DNA of 64,000 nucleotides from NCBI RefSeq assembly GCF_005930475.1, contig NZ_SJEW01000015.1, positions 1-64,000 of the forward strand, written 5' to 3'. The notes under the pieces were generated by a model that did no database searches, had not been told where the DNA came from, and was given only the letters and a program-made list of their open reading frames with translations. This document shows positions 9,210 to 18,198 of this stretch, one piece after another (position 1 is the stretch's first letter; each line of letters opens with the position of its first letter). Position numbers and translations under genes: made by a program. Origin of the DNA: Modestobacter altitudinis (GTDB taxonomy: Bacteria > Actinomycetota > Actinomycetes > Mycobacteriales > Geodermatophilaceae).

Positions 9210-10492
9210 GCCCGGTCTCCGTCCTTCGTGCCGCGGTGGGTGCTGATGACGCTGCCGGTGTCGGGGACGTCGGCGGCGGGTTCGGTCTGGTCCGGCGGCG
9301 GGGTGTCGCCGGCGGTCGTGTCGCCGGCGCCCTCGCCGAGCGCCAGGTCGGCCGGCAGGGCGTCCCCGGCCAGGACGGCGTCCGTCGCCGTCCCGCTGAA
9401 CACCTCGGCGGCGTGGCCGTGCGCCCGCTCCACCTGCTCGGTGCGGATGCAGGCGGCCTCGTGCCCGGCGCCGACCTGGAACAGCGGCGGCTCGGCCGCG
9501 TCGCACTCGTCGATGTGCAGCGGGCAGCGCGGCGCGAAGGGGCAGCCGGGCGGCATGTTCACCAACGAGGGGGGCGCACCGAGGATCGGCGTCAGCCGCT
9601 CCCGGGTCGGGGCGTCCAGCCGGGGCAGCGACCCCAACAGGCCGAGGGTGTAGGGCATCCGCGGCTCGTAGTAGATGTCCTCGACGCTGCCGACCTCGAC
9701 CGGCCGGCCGGCGTACATGACCAGCACCCGGTCGGCGATCCCGGCGACCACGCCGAGGTCGTGGGTGATCATGACCATCGCCGCGCCGGTCTCCTGCAGC
9801 GCCGTCTGCAGCACCTCGAGGATCTGCGCCTGCACGGTCACGTCCAGCGCGGTCGTCGGCTCGTCGGCGATGATCACCTCCGGCTGGTTGGCCATGGCGA
9901 TGGCGATGACCACGCGCTGGCGCATGCCGCCGGAGAACTCGTGCGGGTAGGAGTGCACCCGGTCGCCGGCGTTCGGGATGCCGACCAGCTCGAGCAGCTC
10001 GACCGCGCGGGCCTCGGCGGCCTTCGACGACAGCGACGAGTCGTGAGTCCGCAGCGTCTCCTCGATCTGCGCCCCGACCTTGTAGACCGGGTCCAGCGAG
10101 GTCATCGGGTCCTGGAAGATCATCGAGACGCCCTTGCCGCGGATCCGCGACATGCTGCGGTCGCTCTGCCCGAGCAGCTCCTGGCCGCGGTACCTCACCG
10201 AGCCGGTGACCCGGGCGGAGCCGGGCAGCAGGCCCATGACGGCCAGCGAGGTGACCGACTTGCCGGACCCGGACTCGCCGACGATGCCCAGCACCTCACC
10301 GGAGCGCAGCGTGTAGTCGACGCCGCGGACGGCGTGGACCAGGCCGTCGTCGGTGGGGAACCGGACGTTGAGGTCGGTGACCTGCAGCAGTGGCGCAGCG
10401 GCGTCGAAGCCGGGCAGGCTCTGGGTGCGACCGCGGCTGATCGTCCCGGTCGAGGAGACGGCGGTCGCGCCGGTGGTCCCGGGGGTGGACAT
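9206..10492 (-). CDS. oligopeptide/dipeptide ABC transporter ATP-binding subunit (DppD/OppD-like)
   Basis: 428-residue ATPase, partner of the downstream DppF-like subunit. It has Walker A GESGSGKS, signature FSGGMRQR, Walker [13 protein letters not shown], switch MITHDLG and the C-terminal oligo-peptide motif [14 protein letters not shown]. It is longer than the usual 330 residues because of a 35-residue low-complexity N-terminus and an acidic, Pro/Asp-rich C-terminal tail of about 80 residues after the cysteine motif. The tail has no recognisable domain. It starts 24 bp after the permease gene stop. Confidence 0.9.
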   Translation of the reverse strand: MSTPGTTGATAVSSTGTISRGRTQSLPGFDAAAPLLQVTDLNVRFPTDDGLVHAVRGVDYTLRSGEVLGIVGESGSGKSVTSLAVMGLLPGSARVTGSVRYRGQELLGQSDRSMSRIRGKGVSMIFQDPMTSLDPVYKVGAQIEETLRTHDSSLSSKAAEARAVELLELVGIPNAGDRVHSYPHEFSGGMRQRVVIAIAMANQPEVIIADEPTTALDVTVQAQILEVLQTALQETGAAMVMITHDLGVVAGIADRVLVMYAGRPVEVGSVEDIYYEPRMPYTLGLLGSLPRLDAPTRERLTPILGAPPSLVNMPPGCPFAPRCPLHIDECDAAEPPLFQVGAGHEAACIRTEQVERAHGHAAEVFSGTATDAVLAGDALPADLALGEGAGDTTAGDTPPPDQTEPAADVPDTGSVISTHRGTKDGDRA

Positions 10493-10515
10493 GGTTCTCT
10501 CCGGTCTCAGCGCTG

Positions 10516-11481
10516 TCAGGCCCGCACGCGGCGGTTGCTCGGGTCGAAGGCATCCCGGATCCCGTCGCCGATCAGGTTGATCGACAAGACGATGATCAGC
10601 AGGGTGATGCCGGGGAAGTAGAAGAGCCACGGGCGGGTCGACGCGGCCTGCACGCCGTCGGAGACCAACCGGCCCAGCGACGTGGCGTTGGGGTCGTTGA
10701 CGCCGAAGCCCAGGTAGGTCAGGGACGCCTCGAGGATGATCGCGTTCGCCGCGGCGAGCGTCGTCCACACGATGAGGGAGCCCAGCGCGTTGGGGATCAG
10801 GTGCTTGAAGATGATCCGGCCGTTCGACGCGCCCAGGGAGTGCGCCGCCTCGACGTACTCCTTCTCGCGCAGCGACAGGAACTGGCTGCGCACGATGCGC
10901 GCCAGGTCCAGCCAGCCGAACAGGCCCAGGATGATGCCGACCCCGAGCGGCGTCCGGGAGCCGGGGAAGTTGCTGGCCACGACGATCAGCACGACCAGCA
11001 GCGGCACCGTGAGGATCAGGTCGACCACCCGCATGAGGACGCTGTCCACCCACCTGCCGAAGTAGCCGGCCAGCGCGCCGACGAGCAGGCCCACCGGCAG
11101 GGCGATGACGATGAACAGCAGCACGATGAACAGCGACCGCTGGACACCGGACATGAGGCCGGCGAGCAGGTCGCGGCCGATGGCGTCGCTGCCCAGCAGG
11201 TAGCCCTGGGTGCCCGGCCGGACCGACTGCGCCCCGGAGTCGAGGTCGGAGTAGGTCTTGCCGTCGACGAGCGGGCCGATGAAGCCGAAGACGAGCAGCA
11301 GGCAGAAGACGACCAGTCCGGTCATCCCGACCTTGTTGTGCAGGAATCGGCGGACGATCTGCTGCCGCTGACTGCGGGCCTTGACGGTGAACTCGCGCTC
11401 GACCCCGGCGCCGCCCTGGGGTGCCCCGGGCACGGCCGGCTGCACGCCGCCGGCGGTGGTGCTGGCCTGGGTGGTGGCCAT
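10516..11481 (-). CDS. peptide ABC transporter permease (DppC/OppC-like)
   Basis: 321-residue inner-membrane permease with an N-terminal OppC_N helix (residues about 52-75), a periplasmic segment containing [16 protein letters not shown], and five further helices. The ATPase-docking EAA loop reads [18 protein letters not shown]. The C-terminal [10 protein letters not shown] is typical of OppC/DppC proteins. It follows the DppB-like gene by 31 bp in the same operon, and the two permeases form the heterodimeric channel. Confidence 0.9.
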   Translation of the reverse strand: MATTQASTTAGGVQPAVPGAPQGGAGVEREFTVKARSQRQQIVRRFLHNKVGMTGLVVFCLLLVFGFIGPLVDGKTYSDLDSGAQSVRPGTQGYLLGSDAIGRDLLAGLMSGVQRSLFIVLLFIVIALPVGLLVGALAGYFGRWVDSVLMRVVDLILTVPLLVVLIVVASNFPGSRTPLGVGIILGLFGWLDLARIVRSQFLSLREKEYVEAAHSLGASNGRIIFKHLIPNALGSLIVWTTLAAANAIILEASLTYLGFGVNDPNATSLGRLVSDGVQAASTRPWLFYFPGITLLIIVLSINLIGDGIRDAFDPSNRRVRA

Positions 11482-11512
11482 GGTGGTCTCTCTCTCTGAG
11501 GGGGTCGGCCGC

Positions 11513-12502
11513 TCAGGCCAGCCGGATCCGTGGGTCGAGGACCGCGTACAGGATGTCGGCCACGAGGTTGAACACGACGATGAAGATCGCGCTGACCAGC
11601 AGCCAGCCGAGCACGACGTTGATGTCGTTCTGGCCGATCCCGTCGAGGATCAGGTACTCCCCCATGCCGTGCCAGACGAACACCTGCTCGGTGATGATGG
11701 CGCCGCCGAACAGCGTGCCGATGCCCAGCGCCACGACCGTGGTGAGCGGGATCAGCGCGTTCCGCAGCCCGTGCTTGACCACGGTGCGCCGGTAGGTCAG
11801 CCCCTTGGCCCGCGCCAGGCGCATGTAGTCCGAGCCCAGCACGTCGAGCATCGAGGCGCGCTGGAACCGGCTCCACGCGGCGAAGGTCAGCAGCGCCAGG
11901 CTCAGCGTCGGGAGCACGAGGTGCCCCAGCCGGTCTTGCCAGAGCTCCCAGCCGCCGGCGTACAGCGACAGCCCGGGCGTCTCCTCACCGAGGGTGTAGA
12001 CCACCTGGCTGCCGACCAGGTCGTTGATCCCGCCGGCGACGAACTCCTTGAGCAGGGCGGCGAACCAGAAGGTCGGCAGCGCGATGAGGATGTAGGCGAT
12101 GAAGGTGAAGGTGTAGTCCGAGGGCTTGTACTGCCGGACCGCACCGATGACGCCGACGATGATCGCGAGCAGGACGGCGATGACGACCGCGCCGATGATC
12201 ATCCGGCCGGTCACCGCCAGCCGCGGGCCGAGCTGCTCGGCCACCGGCGTGCCGTTCACGGTGTTGCCGAAGTCGCCGGTGACCGCGCCGGACAGCCAGT
12301 TCCAGTACCGGACGAAGAAGTTGTCGTTCAGCCCCAGCTGCTCGCGCAGGTTCTCGAAGAACGCCGGCGGCGGCTGGGGGTTGCGGTTGTAGTACTGCGC
12401 GAGCGGATCGAAGCTGGTCGCGCAGAGCGCGAACACCAGGAACGAGCTCACCAGCAACACGAGGACCGACGCCAGGATGCGCCGGATCGTGAAGAAGAAC
12501 AT
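11513..12502 (-). CDS. peptide ABC transporter permease (DppB/OppB-like)
   Basis: 329-residue permease with a leading helix (residues about 8-30), a periplasmic loop containing FFVRYWNWLSGAVTGDFG, and five more helices. The coupling loop is YMRLARAKGLTYRRTVVKHG, and the C-terminus NLVADILYAVLDPRIRLA is canonical OppB/DppB. The ATG at 12502 is preceded by a 352-bp gap carrying several strong hairpins that separate it from the binding-protein gene of the same operon. Confidence 0.9.
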   Translation of the reverse strand: MFFFTIRRILASVLVLLVSSFLVFALCATSFDPLAQYYNRNPQPPPAFFENLREQLGLNDNFFVRYWNWLSGAVTGDFGNTVNGTPVAEQLGPRLAVTGRMIIGAVVIAVLLAIIVGVIGAVRQYKPSDYTFTFIAYILIALPTFWFAALLKEFVAGGINDLVGSQVVYTLGEETPGLSLYAGGWELWQDRLGHLVLPTLSLALLTFAAWSRFQRASMLDVLGSDYMRLARAKGLTYRRTVVKHGLRNALIPLTTVVALGIGTLFGGAIITEQVFVWHGMGEYLILDGIGQNDINVVLGWLLVSAIFIVVFNLVADILYAVLDPRIRLA

Positions 12503-12681
12503 GCGGTGACCTTACGCCGACAGCGGAAGTCGTCCGGGCGGAACGACCAGTGCAGCGAACTCCCCTCACCGGTTCCGCGCAGCTCGGGCGGAACCTCGGT
12601 CCAGGAGGACATCAGGGCGGACGCGTCGACGCACGGGACGGTCATCGGCGCGACACAGCGGTGTCACATCGTGCCCGGACA

Positions 12682-12807
12682 GACCTCGGCCCCCGGGGGG
12701 TGTGCCCGGGGGCCGAGGTCCGTCCGCGGCCGGCTCCGCGGAGCGGGGCCGAGCCGGAGGGCGGTTGGTGCTCCCGCTGTGCCGGGCAGGGTGCCCGGCA
12801 CAGCGGG
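12682..12807 (-). terminator. tandem hairpins between binding-protein and permease genes
   Basis: Two perfect 16-bp stems and one shorter stem lie in the 352-bp gap after the binding-protein stop. Stem A pairs 12792-12807 with 12773-12788 around a 3-nt loop. Stem B pairs 12705-12720 with 12682-12697 around a 7-nt loop. Between them a 7-bp stem (12730-12736 with 12751-12757) can form. No U-run follows. Partial termination or a 3' stabiliser would let the binding protein be made in excess over the membrane subunits, as is known for other ABC import operons. That role is inference. Confidence 0.7.
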
Positions 12808-12854
12808 TGGTGCGGTGCTGCGTGCGGCTCAGTACCGTCGGGGGACCCGACGGG

Positions 12855-14588
12855 TCACTGCACCGTCCAGGTGGACGCGTTCCAGAGCGGGCCGGCCTGC
12901 GTCGGGTTGTCCTCGACGCCGGAGACGGTGCTGGTGTACGCGATGTAGGTCGGCTTCTGGTACAGCGGCAGGGTCGCCATCTGCTCCCAGAGGGCCGCGT
13001 CGATCTCGTTGCCGGTCGCCGCGACGGCCGACTCGTCGGTCTCGGTCAGCCACCGGGTGAGCAGGGCATCGATCTCCGGCGTGCCGGTCCGGGAGTAGTT
13101 CTGCTGGACGGCACCCCCAGCACCCTCAGGGGACTGGTAGATCGGCGGGGTGTTCGAGATGAACGGGCTGCCGACCCAGGCGAACAGGGCGACCTGGAAG
13201 CCACCGGCGACGAGGCTGGTGGGCTTGTCCGGGCCGGCGAAGATGTCCGGGTTGGCGTTGAAGACGCCCTCGATGCCGGCGGCCTTCAACTGCGGGATCA
13301 TGACGTTGATCGTCTGCTCGCGCAGCGGGTTGCTGGCCGTGGTGTCGATCTTGAACGACAGCCGCTGCGAGCCCTTGGCGTAGATGCCGTCGGAGCCCAG
13401 GGTGTAGCCGGCCTGCTCGAGCAGCGCCTTGGCACCGGCGGTGTCCTGCGCCTTGTACTGCTCCGGCGCGTTGTCCTGGTACTGCTCCTGGGTGTTGAGC
13501 CAGACGCGGTTGTTCAGGACCTGGGCGTCGGAGGAGAACTGGCCGACGGTCTGGTCGACGATCTCCTGCCGGTCCATCGCCATCGCGAACGCCTGACGCA
13601 CCCGGACGTCGCTCAGCAGCGGGTCGGTGGTGTTGAAGTCCAGGTGCTCGAACGTGATGCCGAAGTTCACGTCGCTCTCGACGTTCGGCTTGAGGGCGTC
13701 GATCTGGGCCACCAGGTCCAGCTGCGGCTGCGGGTAGATGACGTTCAGCTCGCCGCTCTTGAGCGCCTGCACCTGAGCCGTCGGGTCGTTGCCCACGCCC
13801 TGGATGACCAGCTGCTCGAGCTTGGGCTTGTCACCCCAGTAGTTCTCGTTGGGGGTGAGGACGACGATCTGCTGACCGTTGTTGATGTTGGACTTCTTCA
13901 GCTGCCACGGGCCGCCGGAGATGTCCTGCGGCAGACCGTCGGCGATCGGCCAGCCGGTGCTGATGTAGGCGCAGTTGGCCTCGGGGCTGCCCTGGTCCAT
14001 CACGTGCTTGGGGAAGACCGGGTTGTTCGACCCCGAGAAGAGGGCCTTCCAGTCGGCGTACGGGGAGAGCGTCACGGTGACGGTCTTGCCCTCGTCCGAC
14101 CCCTCGACCGCGGTGATCTTGTCGTAGCCGGAGGTGCTCAGCAGCGTCTCGCACCCACCCTGCGCGGGGTCGGAGGACTTCTGCAGGTTCCAGCTGAACT
14201 CGAAGTCGTCCGCGGTGATCGGCTCGCCGTCGCTCCAGTTGGCGTCCGGGTTGATCTTGTACGTGACCGTCTGGGTGTCCCCGGCGACCTCGGAGGTGGG
14301 CTCCTCGGTCAGCAGCTGGTCGTCGTACTTGATGGAGAGGTCGGGCTGGACGAGGTACGCCTGCGGGAGCAGCTGCGCCTCGATGTTCGCCACCGACAGG
14401 GCGTTCCCGGCCGAGATCAGCGGCATCAGGTTCTCCGGCCAGTCGGTCGCCTCGCCGTAGACGACGCGGCCGGAACCGGAATCGCTGCCACCGCCCTCGC
14501 TGTCGCTGCCGCCACCGCACGCCGACAGGGCCATCGCACCGGTGAGCCCGGTGGCGATGAGCACTGCACTGCGCTTGCTCAACTTCAC
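12855..14588 (-). CDS. peptide-binding lipoprotein of ABC importer (SBP family 5)
   Basis: 577-residue extracytoplasmic solute-binding protein. The signal peptide ends in the lipobox LSAC (Cys about 24), followed by a Gly/Ser linker. The mature protein has family-5 features (GDTQTVTYKINPDANWSDG, then RVRQAFAMAMDR). Family 5 proteins bind oligopeptides, dipeptides or nickel chelates. The linked DppBCDF-type genes favour peptides. The GTG start at 14588 is set by a GGAGG 9 bases upstream. It is the first gene of the operon that continues to 8145. Confidence 0.88.
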   Translation of the reverse strand: MKLSKRSAVLIATGLTGAMALSACGGGSDSEGGGSDSGSGRVVYGEATDWPENLMPLISAGNALSVANIEAQLLPQAYLVQPDLSIKYDDQLLTEEPTSEVAGDTQTVTYKINPDANWSDGEPITADDFEFSWNLQKSSDPAQGGCETLLSTSGYDKITAVEGSDEGKTVTVTLSPYADWKALFSGSNNPVFPKHVMDQGSPEANCAYISTGWPIADGLPQDISGGPWQLKKSNINNGQQIVVLTPNENYWGDKPKLEQLVIQGVGNDPTAQVQALKSGELNVIYPQPQLDLVAQIDALKPNVESDVNFGITFEHLDFNTTDPLLSDVRVRQAFAMAMDRQEIVDQTVGQFSSDAQVLNNRVWLNTQEQYQDNAPEQYKAQDTAGAKALLEQAGYTLGSDGIYAKGSQRLSFKIDTTASNPLREQTINVMIPQLKAAGIEGVFNANPDIFAGPDKPTSLVAGGFQVALFAWVGSPFISNTPPIYQSPEGAGGAVQQNYSRTGTPEIDALLTRWLTETDESAVAATGNEIDAALWEQMATLPLYQKPTYIAYTSTVSGVEDNPTQAGPLWNASTWTVQ

Positions 14589-14973
14589 GTTCGAATGCCT
14601 CCTCGACCCGCATGTGCGGGGGGAACGTCCATGTCCGACCGCCCCGGGATCGGGGGGCTGACTGGCTGCCTGCGGAACCACACCCTGTCGAAGACCTGTC
14701 CGGAGACTGTCCTGCAGGGAGCGACGGGCCGACATTAGGCAGGTGCCGGAGACCCGTCGAGGACCGTCACCATTTTGTGACCTCGCCTCACGATCAGGGC
14801 CATCTCACCGGAACATCACCGCAACATCGGGCCTCTCGCGGGAGGAATTCCGGTCCAGTGGTGGGCCCCCGGGAAGAGATGATCTTCGCGTCCCCCACAC
14901 GGGCGACCCCACGTGTGCCCGCCCCCGGGCTGGGTATGCGGGCACTGATCGCATCGGACCAGAGGAGGCCCAC
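14589..14973. other. 385-bp divergent intergenic region
   Basis: Separates the peptide-importer operon (minus) from csbD (plus) and should hold both promoters. The csbD-proximal part contains a GTGT-N15-GGGTAT match listed separately. No open frame with coding character and no riboswitch-like fold was noticed. The part near 14760-14830 is comparatively AT-rich for this chromosome and could hold the importer promoter. Confidence 0.5.
14913..14937 (+). promoter_or_regulatory. possible SigB/SigF-type promoter of csbD
   Basis: GTGT at 14913-14916, a 15-base spacer, then GGGTAT at 14932-14937, 36 bases before the csbD ATG. This fits the GTTT-N15/17-GGGTAT pattern of actinobacterial general-stress sigma factors in the -10 half, with one mismatch in the -35 half. 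CsbD proteins are classic stress-sigma targets, which supports the reading. It remains a short motif match. Confidence 0.4.
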
Positions 14974-15144
14974 ATGAGCGCCATGGACAAGTTGCAGAAC
15001 AAGGCCCAGGAGCTGGCAGGACAGGGCAAGGAGGCCGCCGGCAAGGCGACCGACGACAAGGACCTGCAGGCCGAGGGCCACAAGGACCAGGCCGCCGGCA
15101 ACGCGAAGCAGGCCGGCGAGAAGGTCAAGGACATCTTCAAGTGA
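14974..15144 (+). CDS. CsbD family stress protein
   Basis: 56-residue, very hydrophilic Lys/Glu/Ala-rich protein, matching the small CsbD family (KLQNKAQELAGQGKEAAGKA, then DLQAEGHKDQAAG). Family members are strongly induced by general stress, but their biochemical role is unknown. An AGGAGG ribosome-binding site lies 6 bases before the ATG. A GGGTAT box upstream suggests alternative-sigma control. A hairpin terminator follows at 15170. Confidence 0.88.
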   Translation: MSAMDKLQNKAQELAGQGKEAAGKATDDKDLQAEGHKDQAAGNAKQAGEKVKDIFK

Positions 15145-15169
15145 CCTGCGGTCACTGACCAGCACCACC

Positions 15170-15212
15170 GAGAGCGCCGTCCCTGGTCCGCCGGGGGCGG
15201 CGCTCTCGCTTG
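15170..15212 (+). terminator. terminator after csbD
   Basis: A 10-bp GC stem pairs 15170-15179 with 15198-15207, extendable inward by four further pairs including a G-T, and is followed by GCTTGT. It lies 25 bp after the csbD stop, so csbD is probably monocistronic. Confidence 0.65.
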
Positions 15213-15267
15213 TGCCCCCCTCCCCCGGGGCGCACGATGGCCCCGATGATGAGCCTCGCTAAGAGAA

Positions 15268-16758
15268 GTGACCGGATCCGTGGCTGAGGTCCCCGGCAAC
15301 GTGGAGGCCGCTGCCTTCGACGCCGCCACGGCGGCGGTCGAGGCCGCACTGGCCGCCGGCGCCCGCTACGCGGACGCGCGGCTGGTCGACCGGCGGTACG
15401 AGTCGATGACCGCACGGGACGGTGACGTGCGCGCCCTCACCCAGACCACGTCGGCCGGGCTCGGCGTCCGCGCCCTCGTCGGCTCGTCGTGGGGCTTCGC
15501 CGCGCTGGGCGACCCCGCCGGCGACGACGACGCCCGCCGCACCGGCGCCCGCGCCACCGCGATCGCCGAGGCGTCGGCCGCCGTCCCCGGGCCTCCGGTG
15601 GACCTCGTCAGCGTCCCCGCCGTGCAGGGCGGCTGGGCCAGCGAGTGCCGGGAGGACCCGTTCGCCGTCCCGCTGGCAGAGAAGGGCGACCTGCTCACCG
15701 GCGTCACCGCGACCATGCGGGCCGCCGGGGTGGCCGTGGCGGAGGCCTCGTCACAGGCGTGGGACACCCGCACCGCGTTCGTCTCCAGCGAGGGCGCCCG
15801 GATCGGACAGCACGTCCGCGAGTGCGGCGCGGGCATGCACTGCCTGACCGTGGGGGACGGCGAGACCCAGCGTCGCTCCTACCCGGCCTTCCGCGGCCAG
15901 TTCGGCACCCGCGGCTGGGAGCTGGTCCGCGAGATCGACCTCCCCGGGCACGCCGACCGGATCGCCGCCGAGTGCCAGGAGCTGCTCACCGCGCCGTCCT
16001 GCCCCAGCGGGGACACCACCCTCCTGCTGGGCGGGGAGCAGATGTCGCTGCAGATCCACGAGTCGGTGGGGCACGCGATCGAGCTGGACCGCATCCTCGG
16101 CTGGGAGGCCGCCTTCGCCGGGACCTCGTGGCTGGACCTCGACCAGCTCGGCTCGCTGCGCTTCGGCTCGGAGCTGATGAACATCACCATCGACCCGACG
16201 ATCCCCGGGGCGCTGGGCTCCTTCGGCTTCGACGACGAGGGGACGCCCGCCACGGCCCGCGACGCCGTCCGCAACGGGGTCTGGGTGGGCGTGCTCGCCG
16301 GCCGGGACTCCGCTGCGGTCGCCGGCCTGGGGTACGCCGGCTCGGTCCGCGCCGACGGGTTCGCCCGGCTGCCGATGGTGCGGATGACCAACGTCGGCCT
16401 GGAGCCCGGTCCGCACACGCTGGAGGAGATGATCGCGGCCACCGACGACGGCGTCCTGATGGAGCACAACCGCTCCTGGTCGATCGACGACCGCCGGCTG
16501 AACTTCCAGTTCGGCTGCGAGATCGGCTGGGAGGTGAAGCGCGGCCGTCGCGGTCGGATGCTGAAGAACCCCTCGTACACCGGCATCGGCCCGCGGTTCT
16601 GGTCCTCGCTGGACATGCTCGGCGGCAAGGCCCCCGGCGAGTGGCGCGCGTGGGGCACGCCGAACTGCGGCAAGGGCCAGCCCGGCCAGGTCGGGCACAC
16701 CGGCCACGGCGCGGCGCCGGCCCGGTTCTCCGGCGTCCGGGTGGGGGTGCGCGGGTGA
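15268..16758 (+). CDS. tldD: TldD family metallopeptidase
   Basis: 496-residue zinc peptidase subunit. In Enterobacteria the TldD/TldE heterodimer cleaves unfolded peptides in a sequence-independent way, matures microcin B17 and degrades CcdA. The catalytic motif HESVGH is at 264-269. The C-terminal barrel region (KNPSYTGIGPRFWSSLDMLG) is typical. The GTG start at 15268 has only a weak AAGAGAAG upstream. The stop overlaps the start of the partner gene in GTGA (16755-16758), indicating coupled synthesis of the two subunits. Confidence 0.9.
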   Translation: MTGSVAEVPGNVEAAAFDAATAAVEAALAAGARYADARLVDRRYESMTARDGDVRALTQTTSAGLGVRALVGSSWGFAALGDPAGDDDARRTGARATAIAEASAAVPGPPVDLVSVPAVQGGWASECREDPFAVPLAEKGDLLTGVTATMRAAGVAVAEASSQAWDTRTAFVSSEGARIGQHVRECGAGMHCLTVGDGETQRRSYPAFRGQFGTRGWELVREIDLPGHADRIAAECQELLTAPSCPSGDTTLLLGGEQMSLQIHESVGHAIELDRILGWEAAFAGTSWLDLDQLGSLRFGSELMNITIDPTIPGALGSFGFDDEGTPATARDAVRNGVWVGVLAGRDSAAVAGLGYAGSVRADGFARLPMVRMTNVGLEPGPHTLEEMIAATDDGVLMEHNRSWSIDDRRLNFQFGCEIGWEVKRGRRGRMLKNPSYTGIGPRFWSSLDMLGGKAPGEWRAWGTPNCGKGQPGQVGHTGHGAAPARFSGVRVGVRG

Positions 16759-18110
16759 CCGCCCTCGACTCGCTGGTGGCCGCCGTCCTCGACGAGGTGC
16801 GCCGGCAGGCCGGTGTCCAGGCGTCCGCGATCGTGCGGGCCGAGTCCAGCGCGCTGGCGCTGACCCGGTTTGCCGCGTCGGCCGTGCACCAGAACGTGGC
16901 CGACGAGCAGACCACGCTGCACCTGCAGCTCACCGTGGACGGCGGCCGGACGGCGACCGCGTCGACCACCCGGACCTCCTCGGCGCCCGACCTGGTGACC
17001 GCGACCCTCGCCGCCGCCCGGCTGCGCCCCCGGGACGCCGACTGGCCGGGGCTCGGCGGCTCCGCTCCCCTGGTGTCGTCGGGCAACCCGGACGAGGCCA
17101 CCGCGCAAACCTCCCCCGCCGAGCGGGCCGCTGCCGTGGCCGCGTTCGTCGAGGCCGCCGGTGGGCTGAGCACCGCTGGCTACGTGCAGACGTCGGCGAG
17201 CACCGTCGTGCTGGCCGACACCGCCGGCCAGCACGTCCGCGGCGCGGCGACCTCGGCGGCGTGCGACGGCATCGCCCGGCTCAGCGGCGCCGACGGCGTG
17301 GCACGCTCGGCGTCCCGGCGGTTCGCCGACCTGGACCCCGCTGCGCTGGGTGCCCGGGCCGCGGCGAAGGCCCGGGCCGGGGTGGACGCCGTCCCGGTCG
17401 ACCCCGGCCGCTACGCCGTAGTGCTCGAGCCGGCCGCGGTCGGTGACCTGGTCGCCGGCCTGGCGTCGGGCCAGTTCAACGGCAAGGCCGTGGTCGACGG
17501 CACCTCCGGGCTGCGGCTGGGCGAGCAGCAGTTCGACCGCGCGGTCTTCCTCGTCGACGACGCGGTCGGCCCGGACGCGACCGGCCTGCCCTTCGACACC
17601 GAGGGCACCCCTGCCCGGCGCACCGACCTGGTGCGCGACGGCGTGCCCGTCGGCCTGACCACCGACCGGCGGGTGGCCGCCACCCTCGGGAGCTCCTCGA
17701 CCGGCCACGCGTCGGACACCTCGGCAACCGCCGGTCCGGTCGCGGGCGATCCCGCGCTGGCCGCCGCCGACGGCGGCTCGGTCGACGACCTGGTGGCTGG
17801 GCTGGAGCGCGGACTGCTGGTCAGCGACCTCTGGTACACCCGCGTCGTGGACCCCAAGCGGTCGGTGTGGACCGGGCTCACCCGCAACGGCGTGTGGCTG
17901 GTCGAGGACGGCCGGGTCGTGGCTCCGGTGAGCACGCTGCGTTTCACCCAGTCCTACCTGGAGGCCCTCGCCCCCGGCGCGGTCACCGTCGGCTCCGTGG
18001 TCGACCCGCAGCCCGGCCGGCTGACGATGACCTACGCGGGCACCAACCGCCTCGCCGTCCCCGCGCTGCGCCTGGCCTCCTGGAACATCACCGGCAACAC
18101 CACCGGCTGA
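16755..18110 (+). CDS. tldE: TldE/PmbA family partner subunit
   Basis: 451-residue non-catalytic partner of TldD. It lacks the HExxxH motif but shares the fold (EPAAVGDLVAGLASGQFNGK in the middle, then VSDLWYTRVVDPKRSVWTG and TLRFTQSY near the end). The heterodimer forms a chamber in which TldD supplies the zinc site. It is translationally coupled to tldD. The gene runs directly into the 24-nt repeat array that begins 10-20 bp after the stop. Confidence 0.9.
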   Translation: MTALDSLVAAVLDEVRRQAGVQASAIVRAESSALALTRFAASAVHQNVADEQTTLHLQLTVDGGRTATASTTRTSSAPDLVTATLAAARLRPRDADWPGLGGSAPLVSSGNPDEATAQTSPAERAAAVAAFVEAAGGLSTAGYVQTSASTVVLADTAGQHVRGAATSAACDGIARLSGADGVARSASRRFADLDPAALGARAAAKARAGVDAVPVDPGRYAVVLEPAAVGDLVAGLASGQFNGKAVVDGTSGLRLGEQQFDRAVFLVDDAVGPDATGLPFDTEGTPARRTDLVRDGVPVGLTTDRRVAATLGSSSTGHASDTSATAGPVAGDPALAAADGGSVDDLVAGLERGLLVSDLWYTRVVDPKRSVWTGLTRNGVWLVEDGRVVAPVSTLRFTQSYLEALAPGAVTVGSVVDPQPGRLTMTYAGTNRLAVPALRLASWNITGNTTG

Positions 18111-18121
18111 CCCCCTCCCCC

Positions 18122-18192
18122 GGCGCTTTCCCGCGCTCAAGTACGCGCGCTTTCGCGCGCTCAAGTACGCGCGCTTTCGCGCGATCAAGTAC
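18122..18192. repeat. array of three 24-nt repeats (orientation A)
   Basis: Three head-to-tail copies of a 24-nt unit, GCGCGCTTTCGCGCGCTCAA plus GTAC. The first copy is imperfect and the third has GATC in place of GCTC. Each unit can form a small hairpin with a GCGC stem. The array sits in the convergent gap between tldE and the DUF559 gene. Two copies in the opposite orientation lie on the other side of the DUF559 gene at 19152-19195. A bidirectional terminator or a genome-wide repeat family are possible readings. Confidence 0.85.
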
Positions 18193-18198
18193 GTGCCA

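Noticed and set aside
18122-18192. Short regularly spaced repeats considered as a CRISPR array
   Set aside because: The units are directly abutting with no variable spacers, only three copies exist, and no cas genes are present.
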